A stretch of DNA of 64,000 bases, taken from Rhodopseudomonas telluris (lineage in GTDB: Bacteria; Pseudomonadota; Alphaproteobacteria; Rhizobiales; Xanthobacteraceae). The DNA lies in NCBI RefSeq assembly GCF_042432815.1, contig NZ_JBHLWM010000008.1, positions 1,054,001 through 1,118,000 on the forward strand, written 5' to 3'. Positions within the stretch are counted from its first letter, which is position 1. Every line of letters begins with the position of its first letter. Position numbers and translations under genes: made by a program. This document shows positions 33,101 to 40,935 of this stretch, piece after piece. The notes below the pieces were generated by a model, which was not told the DNA's origin, made no database searches, and saw nothing but the letters and a program-made list of their open reading frames with translations.

Positions 33101-34183
33101 ATGGACGCCGCGAAAACCCTCTCCAGCTGCAGTCTCGCTCTGGCGCTGGCTTGTCTGGCCCAGCCCGCCCTCGCCCAGCGCTACGAAGCCCGCGAGGGTG
33201 GCACCTATCTGCGCTATCTCAACGACTCCGAAGCGGGCGAGCCGCGGGCGAAGCCGCCGACGCTGCTGATGAGTTTCGGCGGTGAGCCGGTGCGTGCGGT
33301 GATGGACACCGGATCGACCGGTATCGTGGTCGCGGCCTCCAGCATTCCCGACATCGACAGCCTGCGGCCGCTCGGGCCCGGCACGCTGACCTATTCGAGT
33401 TCCGGCCGGATCATGCGTGGCCGCTGGGTCGAAACCAGCGTCACCATCGCCGGCAGCAACGGCCAGAGCGTCACCACGAAGCCGATCGCCGTGCTCGCGG
33501 TCGAGCGGATCGACTGCGTGCCGCATCCGCGCAATTGCGAGCCGAGCGATGCGCCGCGCCACGTCGCCATGCTGGGCATCGGCTTCGCGCGCGAGGGCGA
33601 CCATCAGAGCCAGAGCACGCCCGACAAGAATCCGTTTCTCAATCTGCCCGGCATGGGCAGCATGGCGGCGCCCGGCGCGCTGCGGCGCGGCTATGTGGTG
33701 ACGCGCGCCGGCGTCCATGTCGGGCTGACCGAAGCCAACACCCGCGGCAACTATCACGTCGTGCAGTTGGGGCGGGCGGCGGACGGGCTCGATTGGGACC
33801 CATTGCCGGCCTGCATCGCGGTCGACGACGGCACACCGGCCTGCGGCACCGCGCTGATCGATACCGGCGTGTCGGTGATGTATCTGACGCTGCCGCCGGA
33901 CCGCGAGGCAGACCGCACGCAGGAGGGCGACCGGGGCGGCAAGACGCTGGCGCCCGGCACGCGGCTGTCGATCCGCTTTGGCGACGCCGCAGCAGATCGC
34001 CCGCCGGGCTATGGCTTCGCTGCCGGCGACACCGCCAATGCGGCCGCGCCCGAGCGGATCGTGCTGGTCGGCGGCGCAAACCGCCCGACCTTCGTCAACA
34101 CCAGCGTCCACGCCCTGAACGCCTTCGACTATTTGTTCGATGCCGATGCCGGCGTCGTCGGCTTCCGCATGATCGAGCGCTGA
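33101..34183 (+). CDS. Exported pepsin-like aspartic protease homologue
   Basis: This 360-residue protein has a signal peptide (LALALACLAQPALAQ). It has two aspartic-protease motifs: VMDTGSTG (69-74) and ALIDTGVS (about 251-258), one per lobe as in pepsin-like (A1) enzymes. The linking HVAMLGIGFA also fits. It would be periplasmic or secreted. Bacterial pepsin-like proteins are uncommon and mostly unstudied, so protease activity is inferred. ATG 33101 is chosen with GAGGGAG about 12 bases before it; the open frame begins at 33062. Cysteine pairs (IDCVPHPRNC, ACIAVDDGTPAC) suggest disulfides. It stands alone. Confidence 0.7.
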   Translation: MDAAKTLSSCSLALALACLAQPALAQRYEAREGGTYLRYLNDSEAGEPRAKPPTLLMSFGGEPVRAVMDTGSTGIVVAASSIPDIDSLRPLGPGTLTYSSSGRIMRGRWVETSVTIAGSNGQSVTTKPIAVLAVERIDCVPHPRNCEPSDAPRHVAMLGIGFAREGDHQSQSTPDKNPFLNLPGMGSMAAPGALRRGYVVTRAGVHVGLTEANTRGNYHVVQLGRAADGLDWDPLPACIAVDDGTPACGTALIDTGVSVMYLTLPPDREADRTQEGDRGGKTLAPGTRLSIRFGDAAADRPPGYGFAAGDTANAAAPERIVLVGGANRPTFVNTSVHALNAFDYLFDADAGVVGFRMIER

Positions 34184-34367
34184 CACCGCTCGCCGGGTCG
34201 GCAAAGGCGCGCAGCGCCGTGCTCCCATCCGGCGGCGCTCTCGAACCGTCGCGCGTTAGGCACGCTTCACTTGCGCACCCGACGAGACCGCTGCACCACG
34301 CCGCGTTGCGCTCCTCCCTGCCGCATGCGATCCTGCCCGGCATGACCGCAACCGGTGAGACCTCGTC

Positions 34368-35027
34368 ATGACCACCGCGCTCGTGTTCGGCGCCACCGGC
34401 TTCATCGGCGCGCAGCTGCTGCGCGGGCTGCTCGACAGGCCCGACACGACGCGGGTGATCGCAGTCGTGCGGCGACCGCTGACGCTGAGCGATCCGAAGC
34501 TGACGGTGCTGATCGGCGATCGCGAGACCCTCCCCGCATTAGCCGCGCAGCTCGTCGCCGACGAGGTGTTCGTCGCGCTCGGCACCACGCGCAAGCAGAC
34601 GCCCGACGAGGCGGCGTATTACCGGATCGACCACGACTATCCAGTCGAGGCGGCGCGCATCGCGCGCCACAACGGTGCACAGGCGGTGTTCCTGGTCTCA
34701 GCGGTGGGCGCCGACGCGGCGTCGCGTTCGTTCTATCTCCGCACCAAGGGCGAGACCGAGCGCGACGTCATCGCGTTGGGCTTTCCCCGCACCGCCATTT
34801 TCCGGCCGTCGATGCTGGTCGGCCAGCGCGCCGAGCACCGCCCGCTGGAGCGGCTGTTCATCGGCCTGTCACACCTGCTCAACCCGGTGCTGCTCGGCCC
34901 GGCCGATCGGTTTCGCGGCATCGACGGCGGCGACGTTGCGCGGGCGATGATCGCGGCGGCGCGCAGCGACGCGCCCGGCGTTCAGATCCTTCACTGGCGC
35001 GAGATGACGGCGCTGCTCGGCCGCTGA
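34368..35027 (+). CDS. NAD(P)-binding Rossmann-fold protein (atypical SDR, HTATIP2-like)
   Basis: This 219-residue protein has the N-terminal dinucleotide motif ALVFGATGFIGAQLLRGLL (GATGFIG), a short beta-alpha fold and YLRTKGETERDVIALGF, where Y-x-x-x-K is the usual SDR pair. Such short oxidoreductase-like proteins may be reductases or regulators that sense NADPH; the substrate is unknown. It stands between the aspartic-protease gene and a convergent tautomerase gene. The start ATG overlaps the sequence CTCGTCATG with no strong Shine-Dalgarno. Confidence 0.85.
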   Translation: MTTALVFGATGFIGAQLLRGLLDRPDTTRVIAVVRRPLTLSDPKLTVLIGDRETLPALAAQLVADEVFVALGTTRKQTPDEAAYYRIDHDYPVEAARIARHNGAQAVFLVSAVGADAASRSFYLRTKGETERDVIALGFPRTAIFRPSMLVGQRAEHRPLERLFIGLSHLLNPVLLGPADRFRGIDGGDVARAMIAAARSDAPGVQILHWREMTALLGR

Positions 35028-35056
35028 CGTCGCGAATTGCCGCTCGCACCGAGCCG

Positions 35057-35401
35057 CTACGCCTTCAGCCGCTTCTTGTAAGCCACCGGGTCCATGTCGC
35101 GGATGTCGACACTGAGGCTGGTGATGTCCGGGCAGTGCTCGACCAGGGTCCGGCGCAGCGCGATGCTGAGCGCCTCCTTCTGCTCCGGCGTGCGGCCCGC
35201 CAGCATGAACACCACGAGATGGACGAAGCTGTCGCGCTGGCCGGCGACCAGATAGTCGTCGAAGCCGCGGGCGCGCACCTTGATGTCGGCTGCGTTCATC
35301 ACCCCGGTCGCCGCGGCGGTGACGGCGATGTCCTCCATCAGGCGCGCGATGCGGTCCCGGCCGAGATGATCGGCCGAATAATCCATAATGAGATGCGGCA
35401 T
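35057..35401 (-). CDS. 5-carboxymethyl-2-hydroxymuconate isomerase-like tautomerase
   Basis: This 114-residue protein starts MPHLIMDYSADH, with Pro2 as the expected catalytic N-terminal base of the tautomerase superfamily. It has ARGFDDYLVAGQ and FVHLVVFMLAGRTPEQKEALS, typical of the HpaF/CHMI family of the homoprotocatechuate pathway. It would tautomerise a 2-hydroxymuconate-type compound. No other homoprotocatechuate genes stand nearby, so its real substrate may differ. It is convergent with the SDR-like gene. Confidence 0.88.
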   Translation of the reverse strand: MPHLIMDYSADHLGRDRIARLMEDIAVTAAATGVMNAADIKVRARGFDDYLVAGQRDSFVHLVVFMLAGRTPEQKEALSIALRRTLVEHCPDITSLSVDIRDMDPVAYKKRLKA

Positions 35402-35577
35402 CGCCTCTGCTCCGTTTCACGCGCGTCGTTTGTTGCGGCCTTCTTTGGCGGTCACGCCGGCGCGGTCAAGGCCCGGCCAAGAAACAGGCGGCTCGCCATG
35501 TTGCCGCCACCTGGGCGATATAACGAACCGCGCGCCGCTGCGGGAGCGGCGCCGAAGACAGGGTGATCGTTGCAGTC

Positions 35578-35868
35578 ATGCATCAGGTGATTTGTGTCGT
35601 CGTCCTGCTGGTGCTCTCGTTGACGCTCAACGCGCCGGTCGCGGCCAGAATGGCCGGTGACGGCAATTGGGGCGAAGGGCTCGGGATCCTGGTCGGTCCG
35701 GTGATGATTTTCTATATAGTGCATGCGCCGATCTATTACGCGGTCCGGCTGGTGCGCGGGCCGGCGCTGGCAAGCTTCGCGGGATCGAAGCTGAACTACT
35801 TGGCCGCCTTGATCGGCCTCACCGGCATCCTCGGCACGCTCGCGCAGCGCGTCCCGGCGACAGCCTAG
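35578..35868 (+). CDS. Small membrane protein, function unknown
   Basis: This 96-residue protein has three hydrophobic segments: VICVVVLLVLSLTLNAPVAA, ILVGPVMIFYIVHAPIYYAV and LAALIGLTGILGTL. It has no recognised family. GTG 35563 is an in-frame alternative start. It stops 8 bases before the convergent phosphodiesterase gene. Confidence 0.55.
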   Translation: MHQVICVVVLLVLSLTLNAPVAARMAGDGNWGEGLGILVGPVMIFYIVHAPIYYAVRLVRGPALASFAGSKLNYLAALIGLTGILGTLAQRVPATA

Positions 35869-35876
35869 CGCGCGCC

Positions 35877-36341
35877 TTACCCAACGCCGAGATCGTGGAT
35901 CTCGGCCCGCATCTCACCGGCCGCGATCTCCAGCGTCGCCACGGTGATCGGCAGCTTGAAGCGGCGGCGGCCTGCGCTGCCGGGATTGATGAACAGCACA
36001 CCGGCTGCCGTCTCGATCTTCGGCACGTGCGAATGGCCGCTGATCACGACGTCGATGCCCTCCGCCACAAGATCGATGGCGAGCGTCTTGCGGTCGTGCA
36101 GCACGTAAAGCGTCCGGCCGGCGACGCTCAACCGCTCGGTCTCGCGGTAGGCGCGCGCCCAGCCGCCGCGGTCGATATTGCCACGGATCGCCGTCACCGG
36201 CGCCAGCGTCCGCAGCGCCTCGATAATGCCCGGATCACCGATGTCGCCGGCATGCACAATGGCATCCACGCCGGTCAGGCGGCGCACCGCTTCCGGGCGC
36301 AGCAGCCCATGCGTATCCGAAATGAGGCCGATCACTGCCAT
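35877..36341 (-). CDS. YfcE/MJ0936-type metallophosphoesterase
   Basis: This 154-residue protein has the metallophosphoesterase motifs in order: GLISDTHGLL (D-x-H), DAIVHAGDIGDP (GD-x-x-D), RGNIDRGG (GN-x-D), DVVISGHSHVPKI (GH-x-H) and LFINPGSAGRR. The whole short YfcE-type fold is present. These enzymes hydrolyse phosphodiesters with manganese; the natural substrate is uncertain. ATG 36341 gives the standard N-terminus MAVIGLISDTHG; the frame is open further upstream. It is convergent with the small membrane gene. Confidence 0.88.
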   Translation of the reverse strand: MAVIGLISDTHGLLRPEAVRRLTGVDAIVHAGDIGDPGIIEALRTLAPVTAIRGNIDRGGWARAYRETERLSVAGRTLYVLHDRKTLAIDLVAEGIDVVISGHSHVPKIETAAGVLFINPGSAGRRRFKLPITVATLEIAAGEMRAEIHDLGVG

Positions 36342-36425
36342 TACAGCTCCACCAGTAGCGCGTCCGCACGCGCGGCGCGAGGCCGACGCGGCGCCTCTCG
36401 ACGATATTCCCAAACAGACTCTGAT

Positions 36426-36522
36426 CCGCATCGTCCTGTCCGTGAGGGGCGCTGTCGCGAGGCGTCGGTCAGCGCGACAGATCGGCGGACCGGGTCACCG
36501 GTCCGGCACGATGGCTCGAAGG
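36426..36522. repeat. Dispersed repeat, copy B
   Basis: This is the second copy of the repeat at 30860-30955, same orientation, 5.6 kb away. It sits in the gap 36342-36758, which holds no supported gene. Confidence 0.8.
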
Positions 36523-36758
36523 AGCTGGCGCTCGTCAGCGATGGCGCATGCCCGCGAAGTAACAAATTTCAATCACAGCGACGTCGAGCGACCCTGGTGC
36601 AGCTTCGTCCGGGAGCGAACGTTTAGCTCCCGGCTGGCCAGCAAGCCGCCCCACATGCAGTTTTCTCGGATCAGCCCCGTCCTGCATGAGGGCGATCAGG
36701 CTTGATCGCGCGTACCGATCCCATTAGTTGAAACCTCGAGCATCGCACGAGGGCTCCG

Positions 36759-37526
36759 ATGATCACAGATGCTAATCATCCGCGCGATACGACGAGCCCG
36801 GTCTCCGCGATGCGCCGGGAGTACCCGGACAAGCACGCTCTACCGATGCACTCACACGCCCATGGGCAGCTGATCTTTGCGACGACGGGGGTCATGGAGA
36901 TCACTGCGAACGACAAGCTATGGCTGGTGCCGCCACAGCGCGCGGTGTGGATGCCGCCCGGCGTCGAACACCGGATGCGGGCGCGCGGCCCGGTGGCCCT
37001 GCATACGCTGTATGTCCGTCCCGATACCTGCCCGGCGCGCTTTGCCGACCAGCCTCTTTCGGTTCCGGTGTCCGGCCTGCTTCGTGAGCTGATCGTGCGG
37101 ATCACCGCGCGGCCGGAGCATTGCGACATCAACGGCCATGGCAGCCATATGGTCCCTCTCCTGCTGGACGAGCTTCGCGCCACGTCCGAGCCGCCGTTGC
37201 ATATGCCGAACATCGTCGACTGGCGCCTGGCCCGCATCTGCGAGGCCATATTGGCCGACATCGGCAACGATCTAAGCCTGGAAGAATGGGGCCGCGTGGT
37301 CGGCGCCTCGACACGTACGCTGGCGCGCTTGTTCAGGTCGGAACTGGGCGTCTCCTTCCGCACCTGGCGGCAGCAGGCCCGGGTGCTGGCGGCCGTGCCG
37401 CGTCTGGCAGCCGGCGAGCCGGTGATCGTCGTGGCCGCGGACCTCGGCTATGAAACGCCGGGCGCTTTCACCGCGATGTTTCGGCGGCTGACGGGATGCA
37501 ACCCCAGCCGGTATTTCCCACGATAG
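36759..37526 (+). CDS. AraC-family regulator with cupin sensor
   Basis: This 255-residue regulator has an N-terminal cupin (HALPMHSHAHGQLIFATTG, then LVPPQRAVWMPPGVEHRM) and a C-terminal AraC-type double helix-turn-helix (LSLEEWGRVVGASTRTLARLF, then VVAADLGYETPGAFTAMFRRLTG). GAGGG stands before the ATG. It is placed on the same strand about 280 bases before the BKACE and HemB genes and may control them. Its ligand is not known. Confidence 0.9.
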   Translation: MITDANHPRDTTSPVSAMRREYPDKHALPMHSHAHGQLIFATTGVMEITANDKLWLVPPQRAVWMPPGVEHRMRARGPVALHTLYVRPDTCPARFADQPLSVPVSGLLRELIVRITARPEHCDINGHGSHMVPLLLDELRATSEPPLHMPNIVDWRLARICEAILADIGNDLSLEEWGRVVGASTRTLARLFRSELGVSFRTWRQQARVLAAVPRLAAGEPVIVVAADLGYETPGAFTAMFRRLTGCNPSRYFPR

Positions 37527-37805
37527 CGGATCGACGTCCCGGCCACATCGCGATGCGCAGCCCTTCCTGTTGCATCTGCGGAGCGCTCGCGTCGAGCTGA
37601 AGTCGATGCGCTTCTGAATCGACTTTCTCTTCTCAGTTCGCGACGAGCAGGACAATCGCCGCCACTTTCGGACGGCTATCTCGTTGCTTGGGCCCGCCGT
37701 CGCGATCGAATTGTCCGGTTCGGCGCAGAAGATGTCCGGTCCCAGGAAGAAACGGAGGCGCGCAACCAATAGCGTGGGGCCACAAACTGATGTGGGAGTT
37801 TGGAT

Positions 37806-38651
37806 GTGAGCAAGTTGATCATTACGGCTGCCGTCAACGGCGGGATCACCGGCCGCGACAAAAATCCGAACATTCCCTACACGCCCGAGGAAATCGCCAA
37901 CGCCGTCTATGACTGCTGGAACGCCGGCGCGTCGATCGCGCATATCCATGCCCGCGGCCGCGACGGCGCGCCGAGCTACGATGAAGCCGTGTTCGAGGAA
38001 ATCGTGGCGCGGATCCGCAACCGGTGCAACATCCTGATCAATCTCAGCACCTCAGGCTTCAACCTACCTCCCGACAAGGAAAAGCGCGTCGCCTGGAATC
38101 ATCTGAAGCTCCGTCCCGACATCGCTTCGTTCAATTGCGGCTCGCTCAATCACGGCAGCAAGCCGTTCATCAATCCTCCCGCTCTGGCGAGAGAGTTGGC
38201 GAACGACATGCAGACATACGGCGTCAAGCCGGAGGTCGAGGTCTATCACTGTGGCATCATCGGCGAAGCCCAGGCCCTGGTGGACAGCGGTCATCTGACT
38301 GCTCCGCTGAGCTACAACTTCGCGCTGGGCATTCCCGGCGGCGCGCCTGCGACCTGCAAGAGCCTGCTGCATCTCGTCGAGAGCATCCCGCCTGGAAGCC
38401 ATTGGTCGGCGCTGGCGATCGGCAAAGGCCAGTTGCCGATCAACCTGCACACCATGCTGCTCGGCGGCCATGTCCGCACCGGCTTCGAAGACAACGTCTA
38501 TTATCGCTATGGCGAGCTCGCCAAGAGCAACGCCCAACTGGTCGAACGCATTGTCCGCTATGCGCAGGACATCGGACGGCCGGTGGCGTCGTCCGCCGAG
38601 GCGCGAGCCATGCTGCGCATCGCCCCGGTCAAGACGTTCGAGGAGGCCTGA
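37806..38651 (+). CDS. Beta-keto acid cleavage enzyme (BKACE, DUF849)
   Basis: This 281-residue enzyme has an N-terminal LIITAAVNGGITG, the zinc-ligand motif AHIHARGRDG (His46, His48) and a NLSTSGFNLPPDKEKR loop. The family condenses a beta-keto acid with acetyl-CoA and yields acetoacetate and a new CoA ester. The first member, Kce, acts on 3-keto-5-aminohexanoate in lysine fermentation, and others serve carnitine and similar pathways. A GTG at 37806 is chosen because GGGAG is 7 bases before it; a TTG at 37800 is also in frame. The next gene starts one base after its stop. The keto acid used here is not known. Confidence 0.9.
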   Translation: MSKLIITAAVNGGITGRDKNPNIPYTPEEIANAVYDCWNAGASIAHIHARGRDGAPSYDEAVFEEIVARIRNRCNILINLSTSGFNLPPDKEKRVAWNHLKLRPDIASFNCGSLNHGSKPFINPPALARELANDMQTYGVKPEVEVYHCGIIGEAQALVDSGHLTAPLSYNFALGIPGGAPATCKSLLHLVESIPPGSHWSALAIGKGQLPINLHTMLLGGHVRTGFEDNVYYRYGELAKSNAQLVERIVRYAQDIGRPVASSAEARAMLRIAPVKTFEEA

Positions 38652-38652
38652 G

Positions 38653-39651
38653 GTGTCCGCAAGCTTTCCGTCGCTGCGTTTGCGGCGCCTTCGCCGAACC
38701 GAAACTCTGCGCGATCTGGTTCGCGAGACACAGATATCGACCGACGATCTGATCCACCCGCTGTTCATCGACGAAGGCATCGACGAGCCCCACGCCATTC
38801 CGACGATGCCCGGGCTCGTCCGGCTTCCCGAACGGCAACTGGCGGAGCAGATCCGCCAGCTCGCGCGGGACGGCCTGAAGGCGGTGATGCTGTTCGGCAT
38901 TTCGCACCACAAGGACGCCATCGGCAGCGACACCTGGAAACAGGACGGGCTGGTCGCGCGGATGGTGCGGACGGCCAAGCAGGCCGCCCCGGAGATGATC
39001 GTCATTCCCGATCTTTGCTTCTGCGAATACACCGACCATGGCCATTGCGGCGTGGTCGACGACGGCGAGGTCAACAACGACGCCACCCTGGCCAATCTCG
39101 GCAAACAGGCCGTCGTGGCGGCCCAGGCCGGAGCCGAGATGGTCGCGCCGTCAGGGATGATGGACGGCCAAGTCCAGGCCATCCGCGTGGCCCTCGACGC
39201 CGCTGGCTTTCAACATGTGGCCATCATGGCCTATGCGTCGAAATTCACCTCGGCGCTCTACGGACCGTTTCGCGTCGCCGCCGACTGCGGCCTCAAGGGC
39301 AACCGGGCCGGCTATCAGCTCGACCCGATGAACCAGCGTGCGGCGCTGCTCGAGGCCCGTCTGGACGAGGCGGAGGGCGCGGACTTCCTGATGGTCAAGC
39401 CGGGCCTGCCCTATCTCGACGTGTTGTCCAAGATTCGCGAGGTCTCCCTGCTGCCAGTTGCGACCTACCAGGTCGGCGGCGAATACGCGATGATCAAGTT
39501 CGCGGCCCAATCCGGCGCGATCAACGAGCGCCAGACCGTGCTCGAAACGCTCGGGGCCTTCAAGCGCGCCGGCGCCGACGTCATCGTCACTTACTTCGCC
39601 CACGACGTCGCGCGCTGGCTGAATACGTCGACTGACTCGGCGGGATTGTAA
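38653..39651 (+). CDS. hemB: Delta-aminolevulinic acid dehydratase (porphobilinogen synthase), zinc type
   Basis: This 332-residue enzyme joins two 5-aminolevulinates to porphobilinogen in heme and chlorophyll synthesis. It has the two active-site lysines Lys197 (YASKFTS) and Lys249 (MVKPGLPY). The metal motif is LCFCEYTDHGHCG with Cys122, Cys124 and Cys132, the zinc-binding type. Rhizobial HemB usually has aspartates in these places and uses magnesium, so this looks like a second, foreign-type copy. A GTG start at 38653 with AGGAGG before it follows the BKACE stop immediately, so the two are translationally linked. Whether it supplies heme or acts on a related compound is open. Confidence 0.9.
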   Translation: MSASFPSLRLRRLRRTETLRDLVRETQISTDDLIHPLFIDEGIDEPHAIPTMPGLVRLPERQLAEQIRQLARDGLKAVMLFGISHHKDAIGSDTWKQDGLVARMVRTAKQAAPEMIVIPDLCFCEYTDHGHCGVVDDGEVNNDATLANLGKQAVVAAQAGAEMVAPSGMMDGQVQAIRVALDAAGFQHVAIMAYASKFTSALYGPFRVAADCGLKGNRAGYQLDPMNQRAALLEARLDEAEGADFLMVKPGLPYLDVLSKIREVSLLPVATYQVGGEYAMIKFAAQSGAINERQTVLETLGAFKRAGADVIVTYFAHDVARWLNTSTDSAGL

Positions 39652-39893
39652 CGGATCACGACGGCAGCCCGAGTTCTGGCCGCGGCTTCCACCGGGATCA
39701 CGACGCCCTCGTGAGATCTCGCAGCAACGCTCTCGCCCCCGCCTGGACTCGTCCCGCCGGCGTTCTGAGTTCTTTGCCGCGGCACAAGTCGCGCACCGTC
39801 GCAACGTTTGCTCCCTACACCCATCAGTATAGTTACGCCGCTCCCTGTTCGCTGCGATGCTGCAGCAACACCAAGATTGACAGGGGTGCCGAT

Positions 39894-40619
39894 ATGTCCT
39901 TCTCGCAACCGAGCCGACGGCCGTCCGACATGTCCGTCATTGATCCGGCGTGTCATGAGATCGCACGGCTGATGGCGGTGATGGGACACGACTTGAAGCA
40001 GCCGCTGCAGATCGCGATGCTGTTCATCGAACGCGCGCTGCAGGACGATCTCGCGACGGCGGCGGCCCAGCGGCTCTCGGTCGCGATGAAGGCACTCGGC
40101 CGTCTCGATCTCGAACTGAGCGAGCTGGCGTGCGCGTCGCAATATCGGACGAGTCCCGACGCGCTCGAGCAGACCGTCGATCTCGAGCAGGTTCTCGGCA
40201 AAGTCGAGCGCGACTGGACCGAGTATGCCGGCGCGACCGGCGTGCAACTCATCATCGAGAAGCCCGCGACCGCCGTGCGATCGAACGGCCCCATGTTGCA
40301 GACCATCCTGCGCAACTTGGTCGGCAATGCCATAAAGTTCTCGCCACGAGGTAGCTGCGTGTCGGTGCGCTGCGAGGCCGACGCGCGCAGCGTGACCGTC
40401 GAGATCACCGACACCGGCCCCGGCATCTCGGAAGCCGACCTCCGCCGGATCTTCGATGCCTTTCAGCGCGGCGACAAGGTCGGCGACACATCGGGCCTTG
40501 GGCTCGGTCTTTACATCGTGCGCGAGACCGCCCGCCTGCTTCGTCACCCGATCACCGTGCGATCGGTCGAGGGCGAAGGCTCGACCTTCGCGGTGGTCCT
40601 TCCGCGCTGTCTCGATTGA
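39894..40619 (+). CDS. Sensor histidine kinase without a visible sensor domain
   Basis: This 241-residue kinase has a HisKA-like helix with the phospho-acceptor in GHDLKQPLQIAM. The ATPase part has an N-box (LRNLVGNAIKFSPRG), G1 (ITDTGPGIS), an F-box (IFDAFQRGD) and G2 (GLGLGLYIVRET). It has no transmembrane segment and no PAS or other input domain; the N-terminal 30 residues are short and polar. A longer open frame upstream to 39711 looks non-coding. Behind it stands the end of a receiver domain, so the pair may be a broken hybrid kinase. Confidence 0.8.
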   Translation: MSFSQPSRRPSDMSVIDPACHEIARLMAVMGHDLKQPLQIAMLFIERALQDDLATAAAQRLSVAMKALGRLDLELSELACASQYRTSPDALEQTVDLEQVLGKVERDWTEYAGATGVQLIIEKPATAVRSNGPMLQTILRNLVGNAIKFSPRGSCVSVRCEADARSVTVEITDTGPGISEADLRRIFDAFQRGDKVGDTSGLGLGLYIVRETARLLRHPITVRSVEGEGSTFAVVLPRCLD

Positions 40620-40649
40620 CCAGAGCACGCTGTCGTCACGCTCAGTCGG

Positions 40650-40761
40650 ACGGGTTGCAAACTTGCCAACAAGCCGCGCCGTGATCGCCGTGCTGCCGAA
40701 GCCGCTGCAACCCAACGCCTTGATCGACCGGATCAAGCACGCGCTGGACCGCGACGCCTGA
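40650..40761 (+). pseudogene. Remnant of a response-regulator receiver domain
   Basis: One frame ends VLPKPLQPNALIDRIKHALD, which matches the end of a receiver domain: the conserved 'KP' after strand 5 and the last helix. The phospho-acceptor aspartate and the first 90 or so residues are missing. It lies 30 bases after the kinase stop, so the regulator was probably deleted or fused in an ancestor. Confidence 0.5.
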
Positions 40762-40935
40762 GACTGCTCCGCCGATCAGTCGAGCAGCCTGCCGCGGGAT
40801 GCGTTGAGCACCCTGCGATGCCCGGCAACTCAAGATGCCCCTGTCGCCGCCGACCGCCATCACCACAGGTGCCGGCGGATTGCTAAAGAGCCTTCAGCGC
40901 CGCAACCGATCGGCTGCGGCGCTGATAACTCGCCA

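Noticed and set aside
38470..38652. N-terminal extension of HemB
   Set aside because: It overlaps the BKACE gene and has no HemB similarity. GTG 38653 with AGGAGG gives the normal start.
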